Source: Oceanospirillales bacterium (GTDB taxonomy: Bacteria > Pseudomonadota > Gammaproteobacteria > Pseudomonadales > Balneatricaceae). Taken from it: DNA of 64,000 bases. Each line of letters opens with the position of its first letter. Positions within the stretch are counted from its first letter, which is position 1. The notes under the pieces were generated by a model that made no database searches, was not told where the DNA came from, and saw only the letters and a list, made by a program, of their open reading frames with translations. Location: assembly GCA_018223185.1 (NCBI GenBank), contig JAAEYW010000006.1, positions 140,786 to 204,785 on the forward strand. Direction: 5' to 3'. Below are positions 1 through 11,691 of this stretch, in pieces. The position numbers and the translations under genes are program-made.

Positions 1-267
1 AAACTGATCGGTATCGCCGGCTTTACCTGGTTGGCAGTGAAACTGAAGATCAGCGACCTTCCGTCCGGCCTCAACTTCAACCATATAGTTGGCGTTGCCT
101 TTATGGGCGGCATCGGCTTCACCATGTCGATCTTTATCGCAGAACTGGGCTTTGCCCAATACCCTGAGGACCTGCTGATGGCAAAAACCGGAATTCTGTT
201 TGCTTCGCTGATATCGGGTCTGATTGGCTTCTGCTGGCTTTACTTTAAGTCACCCAAGGCAGAGTAA
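1..267 (+). CDS. nhaA: Na+/H+ antiporter NhaA, C-terminal part (5' end outside window)
   Basis: The frame is open from base 1 and ends at a TAA, giving the last 88 or so residues of an integral membrane Na+/H+ antiporter. The segment GVAFMGGIGFTMSIFIAEL is the characteristic late transmembrane stretch of the NhaA family. It is followed by another hydrophobic helix (ILFASLISGLIGFCWLY) and a short charged tail, as at the end of NhaA. In the family the protein exports Na+ in exchange for H+ at the inner membrane for pH and salt homeostasis. The N-terminal part, with the ion-binding aspartates, lies outside the window. An internal TTG at base 31 is not the start. Confidence 0.93.
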   Translation, partial: KLIGIAGFTWLAVKLKISDLPSGLNFNHIVGVAFMGGIGFTMSIFIAELGFAQYPEDLLMAKTGILFASLISGLIGFCWLYFKSPKAE

Positions 268-286
268 CCACCCCGCCTGCACTAAC

Positions 287-317
287 GACTGATGAGAGCT
301 GACGACTCTCATCAGTC
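287..317 (+). terminator. 12-bp perfect hairpin downstream of nhaA
   Basis: GACTGATGAGAG (287-298) pairs perfectly with CTCTCATCAGTC (306-317) around a 7-base loop, 20 bases after the nhaA stop. No T-run follows, so this is either a weak terminator or a 3'-end stabilising hairpin. Confidence 0.45.
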
Positions 318-507
318 AACAACCTCTCCCCCCCACTCTCGCTCCCCTCTCACAACGACATGACCACGCCCTGATCGCCTCCCACGCTTCAATCTGTAAA
401 AACCCAGCTCCACATCCATTTTGTATTACTCAACAAAACCTCAATTTTGTTCAATACCCAGCTAACCTGCCACGCCATACTCACCACCTGTCAATCAGGA
501 GGAACGA

Positions 508-1101
508 ATGAGCTTATCTATAATTTTATCTATGTCTGCGTTTGCACTGGCCGCGTCTATTTCACCCGGACCGGTAAATCTGGTATGCCTGAGCAGTGGT
601 ACCCGACACTCTATCTATGAAGGACTGGTATTTGTTACTGGCGCAACTCTGGGTTTTATAATTCTGTTTATCGCTATCGGGCTCGGCCTTTATAGAACGC
701 TTGAAACGCTCCCCGCTTTAAATATTTTACTGCGCTGGGGCGGCGTAATATTCCTGCTTTACCTGAGCTTCAAACTTGCCGTTTTTGACGGGCAATTGCC
801 AGAAAACCAATCAGATCAGGCTCCAAGCCTTATAACTGGTGCGATGATGCAGTGGCTCAACCCTAAAGCCTGGCTGGCCTCAGCATCAGGAATTGGCGCA
901 TATACCAGCGGTAATGATATGCAGCAACTCCTTCTTTTTGCAGCACTCTATCTGCCTATCTGTTGGCTATCATTGGGGAGCTGGGTTTATGCCGGTGCGT
1001 TATTACGCAGATATATCAACCAGCCATCGATACTAAAAATAATCAACCGGACACTGGCAGCACTACTTGTGCTGAGCTCTGTTTATCTTATCACTGAGTA
1101 A
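508..1101 (+). CDS. LysE/RhtB-family amino-acid exporter
   Basis: A 197-residue membrane protein of the usual LysE/RhtB length. The N-terminus has the family pattern SISPGPVNL, where the transporter signature lies at the end of helix 1, and about five to six hydrophobic segments follow. The family exports amino acids or similar small metabolites; the substrate cannot be read from sequence. The ATG start is preceded by AGGAGG with 5-base spacing. The gene is convergent with an AraC-type regulator and the two coding regions overlap tail to tail by 39 bases, which suggests, but does not show, that the regulator controls this exporter. Confidence 0.88.
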   Translation: MSLSIILSMSAFALAASISPGPVNLVCLSSGTRHSIYEGLVFVTGATLGFIILFIAIGLGLYRTLETLPALNILLRWGGVIFLLYLSFKLAVFDGQLPENQSDQAPSLITGAMMQWLNPKAWLASASGIGAYTSGNDMQQLLLFAALYLPICWLSLGSWVYAGALLRRYINQPSILKIINRTLAALLVLSSVYLITE

Positions 1102-1917
1102 AGATTGCCTGTACTGCTTTGGGGTAGCGGCCAGCATCCGCTTAAAAGTACGCTGAAAATGGGGCTGATCTGAAAAACCGGCAACCAGCGCAGCCTCAAC
1201 TATCGAACGGCCCTGTTTTAATTCAGACTGTCCACGCTGAATTCGCTGATTTACCTGGTAGGCGTGGGGCGTTAAACCAAAATAACGCTTAAATGACCTG
1301 ATAAGATGGCCTTCACTGTAGCCGGTACGAAGACACATCTCTTCTAATGTAACCTCCTCTGCTGCATTTTCATCAAGATAACCCGCAAGGTCACTGAGTA
1401 CCTGCGGCACGCTTTCAAGCAGCAAGGGACGCCTATCAACTAAAGACACCATCAAGTCTGAAAGATATTCAATGACAGCGGTTTGCTTCTCTGGCAGATC
1501 CACCTGAGAGTTCAGCAAGCATGACACCATCTGACAATAGCCATCATACAAGCAGCGCTCTGAAACAATCGCTGTAGCAATATCCTCCCATACAGGCTCA
1601 TCCAGCAAACCCAACTGATATCGCAGCGTGGTTAGCCACTGAGTATCAATATAGAGCATAAGATAAGCCCAGGGCTGATTATCAATCGGATTACAGGCAT
1701 GAACCCAGCCAGGGTTTATCAGTACCAGATCACCGGCACCGACCTGACACCGATCATTACGATAACAAAATGTACTCTGGCCTTCGGTAATAGCACCTAT
1801 GGACCACTGAGCGTGACTATGCGGCGCATAACAGACCTTGCGTCCATCAGCAACTTTGCGCACCTCAACATATGGCATCCGTGAATCACGCCAGAACACA
1901 GGCCTAGCTCTGTCCAT
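1063..1917 (-). CDS. AraC-family transcriptional regulator with N-terminal cupin
   Basis: A 284-residue regulator. The N-terminal half is a cupin-like effector-binding domain (APHSHAQWSIGAITEG, then GDLVLINPGWVHACNP, with histidines typical of AraC_binding). The C-terminal about 100 residues hold two helix-turn-helix motifs (LRTGYSEGHLIRSFKRYFG and AALVAGFSDQPHFQRTFKR). I chose the ATG at 1917 because AGAGGGAG lies just upstream; a TTG seven codons earlier has no ribosome-binding site. Its 3' end overlaps the convergent LysE-type exporter by 39 bases. Cupin-AraC regulators often control adjacent exporters, so that pairing is inferred. Confidence 0.88.
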   Translation of the reverse strand: MDRARPVFWRDSRMPYVEVRKVADGRKVCYAPHSHAQWSIGAITEGQSTFCYRNDRCQVGAGDLVLINPGWVHACNPIDNQPWAYLMLYIDTQWLTTLRYQLGLLDEPVWEDIATAIVSERCLYDGYCQMVSCLLNSQVDLPEKQTAVIEYLSDLMVSLVDRRPLLLESVPQVLSDLAGYLDENAAEEVTLEEMCLRTGYSEGHLIRSFKRYFGLTPHAYQVNQRIQRGQSELKQGRSIVEAALVAGFSDQPHFQRTFKRMLAATPKQYRQSLLSDKINRAQHK

Positions 1918-1986
1918 GCACTCCCTCTTTGCTGTCAAAACGATAGATTCCCCGTCCTGGCAACAATATCAGTACGCCAGACAGGC

Positions 1987-2487
1987 TCACAACTCGCTTT
2001 CCTGAGGAATAATCTGATCCCCTACACTGACACGCCCGGATTCCAGAATACGGGCACACAGCCCGCCATACCCCAGCATAGCAGCCGCTCCTCCCTGCCC
2101 CAGCGCCTGATCCATACGCACACAGGGATGACACAAAGCGGTCGCTTCAAATAACGCCGTTCCAATTCTGAACTGCTGATGCCTTAAGGCATTCAGATTT
2201 ATGCCACTGACTACCAGATTACGGCGCAATAACGCGGGATCAACCCGATCGAGACCGGTATAGATTTCGATCAGACGGATAAACTCAACAGAGATCAGCG
2301 TCACCTGCCGCGCGGACCCGGGTGTTTTGCTACAACGATGATCACCTTTCAGCCCCAGTCCCGCCAGCGCCTCGACAGAATCGACAATCGCAAGCTCCTG
2401 TTTACGCTTTGGCCGCAAACCGATCCATTCAAGCCTGCCAGGCTCAAGATCATGTAAATACCGGGCAAACAGCTGCTTCTGAGTCAT
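1987..2487 (-). CDS. MOSC domain-containing protein
   Basis: A 166-residue stand-alone MOSC protein. MOSC (molybdenum cofactor sulfurase C-terminal) hallmarks include GLKGDHRCSK near residue 48, RQVTLISVEFI, LRRNLVVSGINLNAL and, near the C-terminus, the conserved Cys of ALCHPCVRMD. These proteins bind or transfer the molybdenum cofactor or its sulfur and are related to the YiiM and MOCS domains; no specific substrate can be assigned. It lies 5 bases downstream of the HlyU-like gene on the same strand and is probably cotranscribed with it. Confidence 0.87.
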   Translation of the reverse strand: MTQKQLFARYLHDLEPGRLEWIGLRPKRKQELAIVDSVEALAGLGLKGDHRCSKTPGSARQVTLISVEFIRLIEIYTGLDRVDPALLRRNLVVSGINLNALRHQQFRIGTALFEATALCHPCVRMDQALGQGGAAAMLGYGGLCARILESGRVSVGDQIIPQESEL

Positions 2488-2492
2488 AAATA

Positions 2493-2771
2493 CTAAAAGA
2501 TTCCGTCACCCTGCTGATCGATCATCTGCTTCGCTTTACGCACCATCTCTGCGGCACAGCTTTCACTGGAAGGCAGCATATCAGCACGGATAAAGCGATG
2601 ATTCCGCTCTCCTTTGGTAATCACCCCATTGACCCGGTAGCCCCCATCTTCCCGTATCGGCGCTGGGGTTATAGTAAACCCCTGATATTCTTCTGATGGG
2701 AGAGCCTCTGGCTCTTTAGGATCATTTGAAGCGGAGGTAAACATCGATTTAACAGTAGAAAACAAACTCAT
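2493..2771 (-). CDS. HlyU-family protein
   Basis: A 92-residue protein matching the small HlyU family (Pfam HlyU, PF10115). Features are an N-terminal amphipathic segment (MSLFSTVKSMF), then EEYQGFTITPAPIREDGGYRV and a C-terminal helix ending AEMVRKAKQMIDQQGDGIF. The family is named after a haemolysin activator, but members of this short type have no proven DNA-binding function. A GGGAG motif precedes the ATG. It is the first gene of a two-gene unit with the MOSC protein and is separated from the upstream sucD by a strong terminator. Confidence 0.8.
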   Translation of the reverse strand: MSLFSTVKSMFTSASNDPKEPEALPSEEYQGFTITPAPIREDGGYRVNGVITKGERNHRFIRADMLPSSESCAAEMVRKAKQMIDQQGDGIF

Positions 2772-2831
2772 AACAACTCCCTAAGAATATATAGCAACAG
2801 AATACATCAAGTTAACTTAATACGCAGGCAC

Positions 2832-2859
2832 AAAAAAACCGCCCGTAGGCGGTTTTTTC
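2832..2859. terminator. Bidirectional rho-independent terminator after sucD
   Basis: A7, then a stem CCGCC/GGCGG and T6. The hairpin has an A-run on one side and a T-run on the other, so it can act in both directions. On the minus strand it closes the sucABlpd-sucCD transcript before the hlyU-like gene. Confidence 0.85.
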
Positions 2860-2896
2860 TAGCCACTAGCAAGGCGCGAAGCGCCGTCTAGCAACT
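2859..2896. repeat. CTAG/GCGAAGC palindromic repeat, copy 1
   Basis: The element reads CTAGC, CACTAGCAA, a perfect stem GGCGC-GAA-GCGCC (2873-2885), then GTCTAGCAACT. It lies between the sucD stop and its terminator. The same layout of CTAGCAA, a GAA-capped hairpin and GTCTA(G/A)C recurs at 26449-26507 and 26622-26657 with different stem sequences, so the flanks and loop are conserved while the stem covaries. It resembles REP/BIME elements in size and position. Confidence 0.75.
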
Positions 2897-2904
2897 CGGG
2901 CGTT

Positions 2905-3780
2905 TTATGCCCAACCAGTCACTTCACGCAGACCGTCAGCGATCTGTGCCAGAGAGCGAACAGTCTTAACGCCAGCAGCTTCAAGTGCAGCAAACTTCTC
3001 GTCTGCAGTACCTTTACCACCGGAGATGATAGCGCCAGCATGACCCATACGCTTACCTGCAGGCGCAGTAACACCAGCGATGTAAGACACAACAGGCTTA
3101 GTTACGTTAGCCTTGATGTATGCAGCAGCTTCCTCTTCAGCGGAACCACCGATCTCACCGATCATAACGATCGCTTCAGTCTGCGGGTCATTCTGGAACA
3201 TTTCCAGAATATCGATGAAGTTAGAACCAGGGATCGGGTCACCACCGATACCGACACAGGTAGACTGACCGAAACCAGCATCTGTAGTCTGCTTAACCGC
3301 TTCATAGGTCAGCGTACCAGAACGGGACACGATACCCACTTTACCTGGCAGATGGATGTGGCCTGGCATGATACCGATCTTACACTCTCCCGGAGTGATA
3401 ACACCCGGGCAGTTTGGTCCGATCAGGCGTACACCCAGATTGTCACATACCACTTTACACTCAAGCATATCCATAACCGGAATGTGCTCAGTGATACATA
3501 CGATCAGCTTAATACCGCTGTTCGCAGCTTCCAGGATAGAATCCTTACAGAATGGTGCTGGAACGTAGATAACAGATGCATCTGCGCCAGTCGCTTCAAC
3601 AGCTTCAGCAACAGTGTTAAATACTGGCAGACCCAGGTGCTCAGTTCCACCTTTACCCGGAGTAACACCGCCAACCATCTTGGTGCCGTATGCAATAGCC
3701 TGCTCAGAGTGGAAGGTACCCTGACCACCAGTGAAACCCTGACAGATTACTTTGGTGTCTTTATTAATCAGAACGGACAT
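2905..3780 (-). CDS. sucD: Succinyl-CoA synthetase (ADP/GDP-forming) alpha subunit
   Basis: A 291-residue subunit of the enzyme converting succinyl-CoA to succinate with substrate-level phosphorylation. The N-terminal CoA-binding Rossmann domain begins [20 protein letters not shown]. The ligase domain carries the phosphorylated histidine in [14 protein letters not shown] near residue 247. Length and motifs match E. coli SucD. The start is 2 bases past the sucC stop, so the two subunits are translationally coupled. It is the last gene of the suc operon, followed by a palindromic repeat and a terminator. Confidence 0.98.
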   Translation of the reverse strand: MSVLINKDTKVICQGFTGGQGTFHSEQAIAYGTKMVGGVTPGKGGTEHLGLPVFNTVAEAVEATGADASVIYVPAPFCKDSILEAANSGIKLIVCITEHIPVMDMLECKVVCDNLGVRLIGPNCPGVITPGECKIGIMPGHIHLPGKVGIVSRSGTLTYEAVKQTTDAGFGQSTCVGIGGDPIPGSNFIDILEMFQNDPQTEAIVMIGEIGGSAEEEAAAYIKANVTKPVVSYIAGVTAPAGKRMGHAGAIISGGKGTADEKFAALEAAGVKTVRSLAQIADGLREVTGWA

Positions 3781-3782
3781 TA

Positions 3783-4949
3783 TTATTTACCCTCCGCTGC
3801 TTTAACTGCCTGCTCAGCAGCATCAGTCAGACTGGTTGCTGCAATGATGTCCAGACCAGACTCAGACAGCAGTTTGGAGCCCAGCTCAGCATTGTTACCT
3901 TCCAGACGTACAACAACCGGTACGTTTACGCCTACTTCTTTCACTGCACCGATAATACCTTCAGCAATCAGATCGCAACGAACGATACCACCAAAGATGT
4001 TAACCAGTACGGCTTTAACCTTAGAGTCTTCAAGAATAATCTTGAACGCTTCGGTTACACGCTCTTTAGTCGCGCCGCCACCAACGTCCAGGAAGTTAGC
4101 CGGGAAGCCACCGTGCAGAGATACGATATCCATCGTACCCATTGCCAGGCCTGCACCGTTAACCATGCAGCCGATGCTGCCATCCAGAGCTACGTAGTTC
4201 AGATCCCACTGAGCTGCACGCGCTTCACGCTCGTCTTCCTGTGATGGATCTTCCATCGCCTGAAGATCTTTATGGCGGTAAACAGCGTTGCCGTCGATCG
4301 CTACTTTAGCGTCCAGACAGTGCAGGTTCCCTTCGGTAGTGATAACCAGCGGGTTAATTTCAAGCAGTGCCAGATCTTTCTCTTTGAACATCTTAGCCAG
4401 ACCCAGGAAGATCTGAGTAAACTGCTTGATCTGAACGCCTTCCAGACCCAGTTTGAATGCCAGTTCGCGAGCCTGGTAAGGCTGCGCACCCGTAACCGGA
4501 TCAATGGTAGCTTTCAGAATTTTTTCAGGCGATTCTTCTGCAACTTTCTCGATCTCAACACCACCTTCGGTGGATGCCATGAAAACGATACGACGAGAAG
4601 AACGGTCCACAACCGCACCCAGATACAGCTCGTTAGCGATATCAGTGCAGTCTTCTACTAAAATTTTGGAAACCGGCTGACCATTAGCGTCAGTCTGATA
4701 AGTCACCAGGTTTTTACCCAGCCAGTTGGCCGCAAAAGCCTGAGCTTCTTCAGGGGAATCAACCAGCTTAACGCCGCCGGCTTTACCACGTCCACCTGCG
4801 TGAACCTGAGTCTTAACAACCCACTTATCACCACCAATTTTCAGAGCCGCTTCAGCAGCAGCTTCAGGGGTATCTACCGCGATTCCATTAGAAACCGGCA
4901 GACCATATTCGGCAAACAGCTGTTTGCCCTGGTACTCATGAAGATTCAT
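3783..4949 (-). CDS. sucC: Succinyl-CoA synthetase beta subunit
   Basis: A 388-residue ATP-grasp subunit (N-terminus [20 protein letters not shown]; glycine-rich [14 protein letters not shown] near residue 53; C-terminal domain [17 protein letters not shown]). It binds nucleotide and succinate and pairs with SucD in the TCA cycle. The length is identical to that usual for the family. A 160-base gap with a GC-rich hairpin separates it from lpd, so it may be partly attenuated relative to lpd or have its own promoter. Confidence 0.98.
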   Translation of the reverse strand: MNLHEYQGKQLFAEYGLPVSNGIAVDTPEAAAEAALKIGGDKWVVKTQVHAGGRGKAGGVKLVDSPEEAQAFAANWLGKNLVTYQTDANGQPVSKILVEDCTDIANELYLGAVVDRSSRRIVFMASTEGGVEIEKVAEESPEKILKATIDPVTGAQPYQARELAFKLGLEGVQIKQFTQIFLGLAKMFKEKDLALLEINPLVITTEGNLHCLDAKVAIDGNAVYRHKDLQAMEDPSQEDEREARAAQWDLNYVALDGSIGCMVNGAGLAMGTMDIVSLHGGFPANFLDVGGGATKERVTEAFKIILEDSKVKAVLVNIFGGIVRCDLIAEGIIGAVKEVGVNVPVVVRLEGNNAELGSKLLSESGLDIIAATSLTDAAEQAVKAAEGK

Positions 4950-5065
4950 GCTCTAATCCGTCGTCTTTTTTCACACTTATTAGGACTCTGTAAAACGATA
5001 TAGAGAAAGTATCTTTTTACAGCCCAATTGTTTCAGGTAATAAACTATCCACCCTCAACAATAAT

Positions 5066-5085
5066 CGACCGGGGTTACCCGGTCG
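5066..5085 (-). terminator. Hairpin between lpd and sucC
   Basis: A perfect 8-bp stem CGACCGGG/CCCGGTCG with a 4-base loop, 24 bases after the lpd stop on the minus strand. The following bases (ATTATTGTTG) are only moderately T-rich, so it is probably a partial terminator or attenuator inside the suc gene cluster. Confidence 0.5.
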
Positions 5086-5109
5086 AAATTTCAAACTATT
5101 GTACAGCGA

Positions 5110-6543
<1,434 letters not shown>

Positions 6544-6583
6544 TTATTACCTACCTATCTATTCGTTCTAATAAGGGACCGAC

Positions 6584-7801
6584 TCAGACTTCCAAAAGCA
6601 TACGTGCAGGGTCTTCCAGAAGGTCTTTAATAGTCACGAGGAATTGTACCGCTTCCTTACCATCAATCATACGATGGTCGTAGGACAGCGCCAGGTACAT
6701 CATTGGCAGAATTTCTACCTGTCCATTCACTGCCATCGGGCGCTCCTGGATCTTATGCATACCCATGATTGCAGTCTGTGGCGGATTAAGAATAGGAGTG
6801 GACATCAGGGAACCGAACACACCACCGTTCGTGATGGTGAAAGTACCGCCCTGCATATCATCAAGACCCAGCTTACCGTCACGACCGCGCTTACCGAAGT
6901 CAGCAATCGTGGACTCGACATCAGCAAGGCTCATACTATCTGTGTCACGCAGAACCGGTACCATCAGGCCACGTTCTGTTGATACAGCAACACCGATATC
7001 CTGGTACGCATGGTAAACCATATCGTTACCATCGATTGAAGCGTTAACAGCAGGGAAACGTTTCAGCGCTTCAGTCGCCGCTTTAACGAAGAAAGACATG
7101 AAACCCAGACGAGTACCATTATGGGTTTTCTCGAACAGGTCTTTGTACTGCTTACGCAGTTCCATAACCGGCTTCATGTTAACTTCATTGTAAGTAGTCA
7201 GCATCGCTGCATTCTGCTGAGCTTCTACCAGTCGCTTAGCAATAGTGGCACGCAGACGGGTCATCGGAACACGCTTTTCAACGCGCGCACCGGAAGCGAT
7301 ATTCAGAGCGGCTGCATTATCAACTTTAACCGGCTCAGCAGGGGCTGCAGCAGGCTTGTTTTTGAGGAAGTTAACGACATCCTCTTTAGTAATACCGCCA
7401 TTTTTACCGGTACCTGGAATCTGATTGACATCCAGACCGTTTTCTTCAATCAGCTTACGTGCTGCCGGACCCACTTTCTCAGCATCGGTGATTGCTGAAG
7501 CATCAGCCACCGGAGCAGCCGCTGCAGGCGCAGAAGCCGCTGCGGGTGCTGCAGATGCTGCTGCACCCGCTTCAAAGATCGCCAGGACCTCTTCACTCAG
7601 TACCGTATCGCCTTCACCTTTTAAAATCTCTTTGAGTACGCCATCGGCAGGCGCAACAACTTCCAGTACAACTTTATCTGTCTCAATATCAACGATCAGT
7701 TCATCGGTTGAACAAGCCTCACCCGGCTGTTTGTGCCAGGTCGCTACAGTACCGTCGGCTACGGATTCAGGGAAGGTCGGCGTTTTGATTTCGATTGACA
7801 T
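6584..7801 (-). CDS. sucB: 2-oxoglutarate dehydrogenase E2 (dihydrolipoyl succinyltransferase)
   Basis: A 405-residue E2 with one N-terminal lipoyl domain (lipoyl lysine 43 in [10 protein letters not shown]). An Ala/Pro-rich linker of about residues 78-100 follows, then an E3/E1-binding domain ([20 protein letters not shown]) and a C-terminal acyltransferase domain with the catalytic SYDHRMIDG near residue 376. It transfers the succinyl group to CoA and forms the complex core. It is 47 bases downstream of sucA and 40 bases upstream of lpd in one operon. Confidence 0.98.
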   Translation of the reverse strand: MSIEIKTPTFPESVADGTVATWHKQPGEACSTDELIVDIETDKVVLEVVAPADGVLKEILKGEGDTVLSEEVLAIFEAGAAASAAPAAASAPAAAAPVADASAITDAEKVGPAARKLIEENGLDVNQIPGTGKNGGITKEDVVNFLKNKPAAAPAEPVKVDNAAALNIASGARVEKRVPMTRLRATIAKRLVEAQQNAAMLTTYNEVNMKPVMELRKQYKDLFEKTHNGTRLGFMSFFVKAATEALKRFPAVNASIDGNDMVYHAYQDIGVAVSTERGLMVPVLRDTDSMSLADVESTIADFGKRGRDGKLGLDDMQGGTFTITNGGVFGSLMSTPILNPPQTAIMGMHKIQERPMAVNGQVEILPMMYLALSYDHRMIDGKEAVQFLVTIKDLLEDPARMLLEV

Positions 7802-7848
7802 GTCTTTTCCTTTCTCAGTGCTACTAACAGGCGCTTTTATCCGGCCTG

Positions 7849-10680
7849 TTAGCCATTGATTGCTTCATTAACCAGTTTTTCCTGCTGCTCAAGGTGTACA
7901 GAGATGTAACCTACGGCAGGAGCTGCAGCGTGTGGACGACCCACACCTTCCAAATGAATCTTGTCATTGTGACGAGCCAGTGCGTGGCGCATGTGATGCT
8001 GCGAACAGTACCAAGCCCCCTGATTCATAGGCTCTTCCTGACACCAGACAACCGATTCCAGGTTAGTGTATTCTTTAATCGCATCGAACATCTGATGTTC
8101 AGGGAACGGATAAAGCTGTTCGATACGAATAATAGCTACATCGTCTTTTTCCAGCTCAGCGCGACGGTTATACAGATCGTAATAGACCTTGCCGCTACAC
8201 AGCACCAGACGTTTAACCTTCTTCGGTTCCAGCTGATCTGTTTCTGCAATCACTGGCAGGAACGCACCTTCGGATAACTCTTCTAGTGTTGATACGGCCT
8301 GCTTGTGGCGCAGCAAACTCTTAGGAGTCATAACCACCAGAGGTTTACGCAGAGGACGCACAATCTGACGACGCAACAGATGGAAAATCTGTGCAGGTGT
8401 CGTCGGTACACAAACCTGAATATTATGTTCCGCACACAGCTGCAGGTAACGTTCCAGACGGGCTGAAGAGTGTTCAGGCCCCTGCCCTTCAAAACCATGA
8501 GGCAGCAACATAGTCAGACCACACAGACGTGCCCACTTGTGCTCGCCACTGGTAATAAACTGGTCAATTACTACCTGGGCACCGTTGGCGAAATCACCAA
8601 ACTGAGCTTCCCAGATAACCAGCGCATTCGGCATAGTGGTAGAGTAACCATACTCAAATGCCAAAACCGCCTCTTCAGAGAGGAATGAGTCATGCAGAGT
8701 CAGTCGTGGCTGGTCAGCAGCAATATTTTTGAGCGGCTCATACACCTCACCACTGCGCTGATCATGCAGCACTGCGTGACGGTGCGAGAAAGTGCCACGA
8801 CCAACATCCTGACCGGTCAGACGTACCGGATACCCCTCAGCAAGAATAGAAGCATACGCCAGTGACTCAGCCATACCCCAGTTCAGCTCCATGGCACCAA
8901 CAGCCATACGCTTACGGTCATCGTAAATTTTCTGAACCTGACGCTGAACCTGGAATCCTTCAGGAACCTCACAGATCTTAGTACCCAGCTCCTGCAGCAG
9001 CTTAGTGTCTACCCGGGTATCACACTCAAATGACCACTCATGGCCAAGATAAGGCGTCCAGTCGACAAACAGTTCCTGATTCGGCTTCATCACCAGAGAG
9101 TGGGTTACGTGTTTGCCATCTTCAAGATCTTTACGGTATTCCTGCTCGAGCTGTTTGGCCTGCTCTTCAGTAATCACGCCTTCGGCGATCAGCTGCTGCG
9201 CATACAGTTCACGAGTGGATTTCTGCACCTTGATCTGTTTATACATCAGTGGCTGAGTACCAGACGGCTCGTCGGCCTCGTTATGTCCGCGACGACGATA
9301 GCACACCAGATCGACGACTACGTCTTTCTTGAATTCAGTACGGTAATCAACTGCCAGCTGGGTAACAAAACGTACCGCTTCCGGGTCATCACCGTTCACA
9401 TGGAAAATCGGTGCCTGTACCATTTTAGCGATATCAGTACAGTATTCAGACGAGCGCGAATCTTCCAGCTTGTTAGTGGTAAAACCAACCTGGTTGTTCA
9501 CTACGATATGGATAGTACCGCCGGTTTTATAGGCACGGGTCTGAGACATCTGGAATGTCTCCATCACCACACCCTGACCTGCAAACGCCTGATCTCCGTG
9601 AATGTTTACCGGAAGTACGGTCGTACCAACTGGATCCAGACGACGGTCCTGACGGGCTCGTACAGACCCTTCAACTACCGGCGCGGAGATCTCAAGGTGA
9701 GATGGGTTAAATGCCATCGCCAGGTGAACTTCACCACCACCGGTCATGACGTTGGATGAGAAACCCTGGTGGTATTTCACGTCACCGGAGGTTTCCAGTG
9801 TTTTCTTACCTTCAAACTCACCAAACAGCTCTGCCGGGTTTTTACCGAAGATATTCACCAGAGTATTCAGACGCCCCCGGTGAGCCATGCCGATCACGAC
9901 TTCTCGGGTACCCTGCTTACCAGCACGCTGAATCAGTGTATTCAGAGATACGATGAGCGATTCACCACCTTCCAAACCGAAACGCTTGGCGCCGGCAAAG
10001 CGTGAACCAAGATATTTTTCCAGACCTTCAGCCGCGGTAAGACGCTCAAGCACCATCATTTTTTTGTCAACATCGACAACCGGATGGGAGCGAACAGGCT
10101 CAAGACGGGACTGAATCCAGCGTTTTTCCTGAGTATCAACAATATGCATATACTCAGCCCCCACTGTTGTACAGTAGGTTTTCTTGAGATCTTCAATAAT
10201 CTCTTTAAGCGTCGCTTCTTCAGTACCGAAGAACAGAGAGCCCAGCTGGAAGGTTGTATCAAAGTCAGCTTCAGAGAGCTCATGAAAGCGAGGATCAAGA
10301 TCAGGTACCGATTCACGCTCCATCAGATTCAGCGGATCAATATCCGCAGCCTGATGACCACGAACACGATAAGCGTTGATCATCCGCAAAACGCGAATTT
10401 GCTTCTTCTCATGCTCAGAACTCTGACTACTGCCGGCAGCAGGCGCTGCACGACGCTGATTCTTAGCCAGATACAAAAAATGATCCTGAACCGTAGAATG
10501 TGGAACATCCTGGGTCAGGTTATCGCCGACTTTGGGTAGCCGATCGAATTCTTCACGCCATTCCTGAGGAATCGCGTTGGGGTCCATCAGATAGGATTCA
10601 TATAGCTGCTCAATGTAAGACAGGTTGCCACCGTAAAGATGGGCATTCTTCCACATCAGCTCCATTATGCCTTCTTGCAT
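7849..10680 (-). CDS. sucA: 2-oxoglutarate dehydrogenase E1 component
   Basis: A 943-residue thiamine diphosphate-dependent E1, the usual length for SucA. The N-terminal E2-binding segment ([16 protein letters not shown]), [16 protein letters not shown] region, [36 protein letters not shown] and C-terminal transketolase-like [17 protein letters not shown] are all present. It decarboxylates 2-oxoglutarate and passes the succinyl group to SucB lipoate. The ATG at 10680 is kept; an ATG five codons later is preceded by AAGAAGG and is a possible alternative. The upstream 290 bases contain the sdh terminator, so sucA needs its own promoter. Confidence 0.98.
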   Translation of the reverse strand: MQEGIMELMWKNAHLYGGNLSYIEQLYESYLMDPNAIPQEWREEFDRLPKVGDNLTQDVPHSTVQDHFLYLAKNQRRAAPAAGSSQSSEHEKKQIRVLRMINAYRVRGHQAADIDPLNLMERESVPDLDPRFHELSEADFDTTFQLGSLFFGTEEATLKEIIEDLKKTYCTTVGAEYMHIVDTQEKRWIQSRLEPVRSHPVVDVDKKMMVLERLTAAEGLEKYLGSRFAGAKRFGLEGGESLIVSLNTLIQRAGKQGTREVVIGMAHRGRLNTLVNIFGKNPAELFGEFEGKKTLETSGDVKYHQGFSSNVMTGGGEVHLAMAFNPSHLEISAPVVEGSVRARQDRRLDPVGTTVLPVNIHGDQAFAGQGVVMETFQMSQTRAYKTGGTIHIVVNNQVGFTTNKLEDSRSSEYCTDIAKMVQAPIFHVNGDDPEAVRFVTQLAVDYRTEFKKDVVVDLVCYRRRGHNEADEPSGTQPLMYKQIKVQKSTRELYAQQLIAEGVITEEQAKQLEQEYRKDLEDGKHVTHSLVMKPNQELFVDWTPYLGHEWSFECDTRVDTKLLQELGTKICEVPEGFQVQRQVQKIYDDRKRMAVGAMELNWGMAESLAYASILAEGYPVRLTGQDVGRGTFSHRHAVLHDQRSGEVYEPLKNIAADQPRLTLHDSFLSEEAVLAFEYGYSTTMPNALVIWEAQFGDFANGAQVVIDQFITSGEHKWARLCGLTMLLPHGFEGQGPEHSSARLERYLQLCAEHNIQVCVPTTPAQIFHLLRRQIVRPLRKPLVVMTPKSLLRHKQAVSTLEELSEGAFLPVIAETDQLEPKKVKRLVLCSGKVYYDLYNRRAELEKDDVAIIRIEQLYPFPEHQMFDAIKEYTNLESVVWCQEEPMNQGAWYCSQHHMRHALARHNDKIHLEGVGRPHAAAPAVGYISVHLEQQEKLVNEAING

Positions 10681-10933
10681 TCTTGATCACCCTGGCTCAG
10701 GGGTACTATCGAAGTCCAGGATGCACCACGTCCTGTCCAACTGGCCTGTTCCGGCCGTCCCCTGTTTAGTTACCGTTTATTAATGCTCACGTATATAGCC
10801 CGATAGAGGTACAGGCATACGGGACGTGATTCTACGCTTTTTAAAGCGAGGTTTATATATCAATGCAGCGGGAATTCTAAAAACTTTCCACACAAACAGA
10901 TATAAGTCTTTTGACTAGTACACAGGCAATAGT

Positions 10934-10966
10934 CAAAAAAAAGCGGCTCCCAATGGGAGCCGCTTG
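10934..10966 (-). terminator. Strong rho-independent terminator after sdhB
   Basis: A 10-bp perfect stem AGCGGCTCCC/GGGAGCCGCT with loop AAT, followed on the minus strand by eight or more T. It lies directly after the sdhB stop and separates sdhCDAB from sucAB transcription. The bases from here to sucA (10681-10933) carry no gene. Confidence 0.92.
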
Positions 10967-10974
10967 GTTTGCAA

Positions 10975-11679
10975 TCAGGTTGCTTGTGAAATCAACATGT
11001 TGCGGATCTTTCCGATTGCCTTAGTGGGGTTAAGTCCCTTGGGGCAAACATTGACACAGTTCATGATACCGTGGCAACGGAACACACTGAACGGATCATC
11101 AAGATCGGCCAGTCGCTCTGATGTTGCAGTATCACGGCTGTCAGCCAGGAACCGGTATGCCTGAAGCAGACCAGACGGACCGATAAACTTGTCCGGATTC
11201 CACCAGAAAGACGGACACGCAGTTGAACAGCATGCACAGAGAATACACTCGTACAGTCCGTCCAGCTCAGCCCGCTCTTCCGGCGACTGCAGACGCTCGA
11301 TAGCCGGCGGCGGGGTGTCATTGATCAGGAACGGCTTAATCTTCTCATACTGCTTGTAGAACTGACTCATATCTACAACCAGGTCGCGAATGACCGGCAG
11401 ACCCGGCAACGGACGCAGTACCAGCTTATCGTTTTCAACAACGTCCGACAGCGGCGTAATACACGCCAGACCATTCAGGCCGTTCATATTCATACCATCA
11501 GAACCGCACACGCCCTCACGGCATGAACGACGGTAGCCCAGCGTCGGATCTTTATCTTTCAGCAGCTGTAACAGATCCAGCACCATGATGTCTTTGCCAC
11601 CCGGGATATCAATATGGATATCCTGCATGTAAGGCGCATCATCGATTTCAGGATTATAGCGATATACACTTACCAGCAT
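10975..11679 (-). CDS. sdhB: Succinate dehydrogenase iron-sulfur subunit
   Basis: A 234-residue electron-transfer subunit. Three cluster motifs are visible: the 2Fe-2S CREGVCGSDGMNMNG with its partner Cys in GLAC, the 4Fe-4S CILCACCSTACPS, and the 3Fe-4S CHGIMNCVNVCPKGLNP. It passes electrons from SdhA FAD to quinone in respiratory complex II. It lies 12 bases after sdhA and is the last gene of sdhCDAB. Confidence 0.98.
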   Translation of the reverse strand: MLVSVYRYNPEIDDAPYMQDIHIDIPGGKDIMVLDLLQLLKDKDPTLGYRRSCREGVCGSDGMNMNGLNGLACITPLSDVVENDKLVLRPLPGLPVIRDLVVDMSQFYKQYEKIKPFLINDTPPPAIERLQSPEERAELDGLYECILCACCSTACPSFWWNPDKFIGPSGLLQAYRFLADSRDTATSERLADLDDPFSVFRCHGIMNCVNVCPKGLNPTKAIGKIRNMLISQAT

Positions 11680-11691
11680 CGTAACAACCCC

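Noticed and set aside
3040..4197. A 385-codon open frame on the plus strand
   Set aside because: It lies entirely opposite sucD and sucC, whose minus-strand frames match conserved enzymes over their whole length. It is a shadow.
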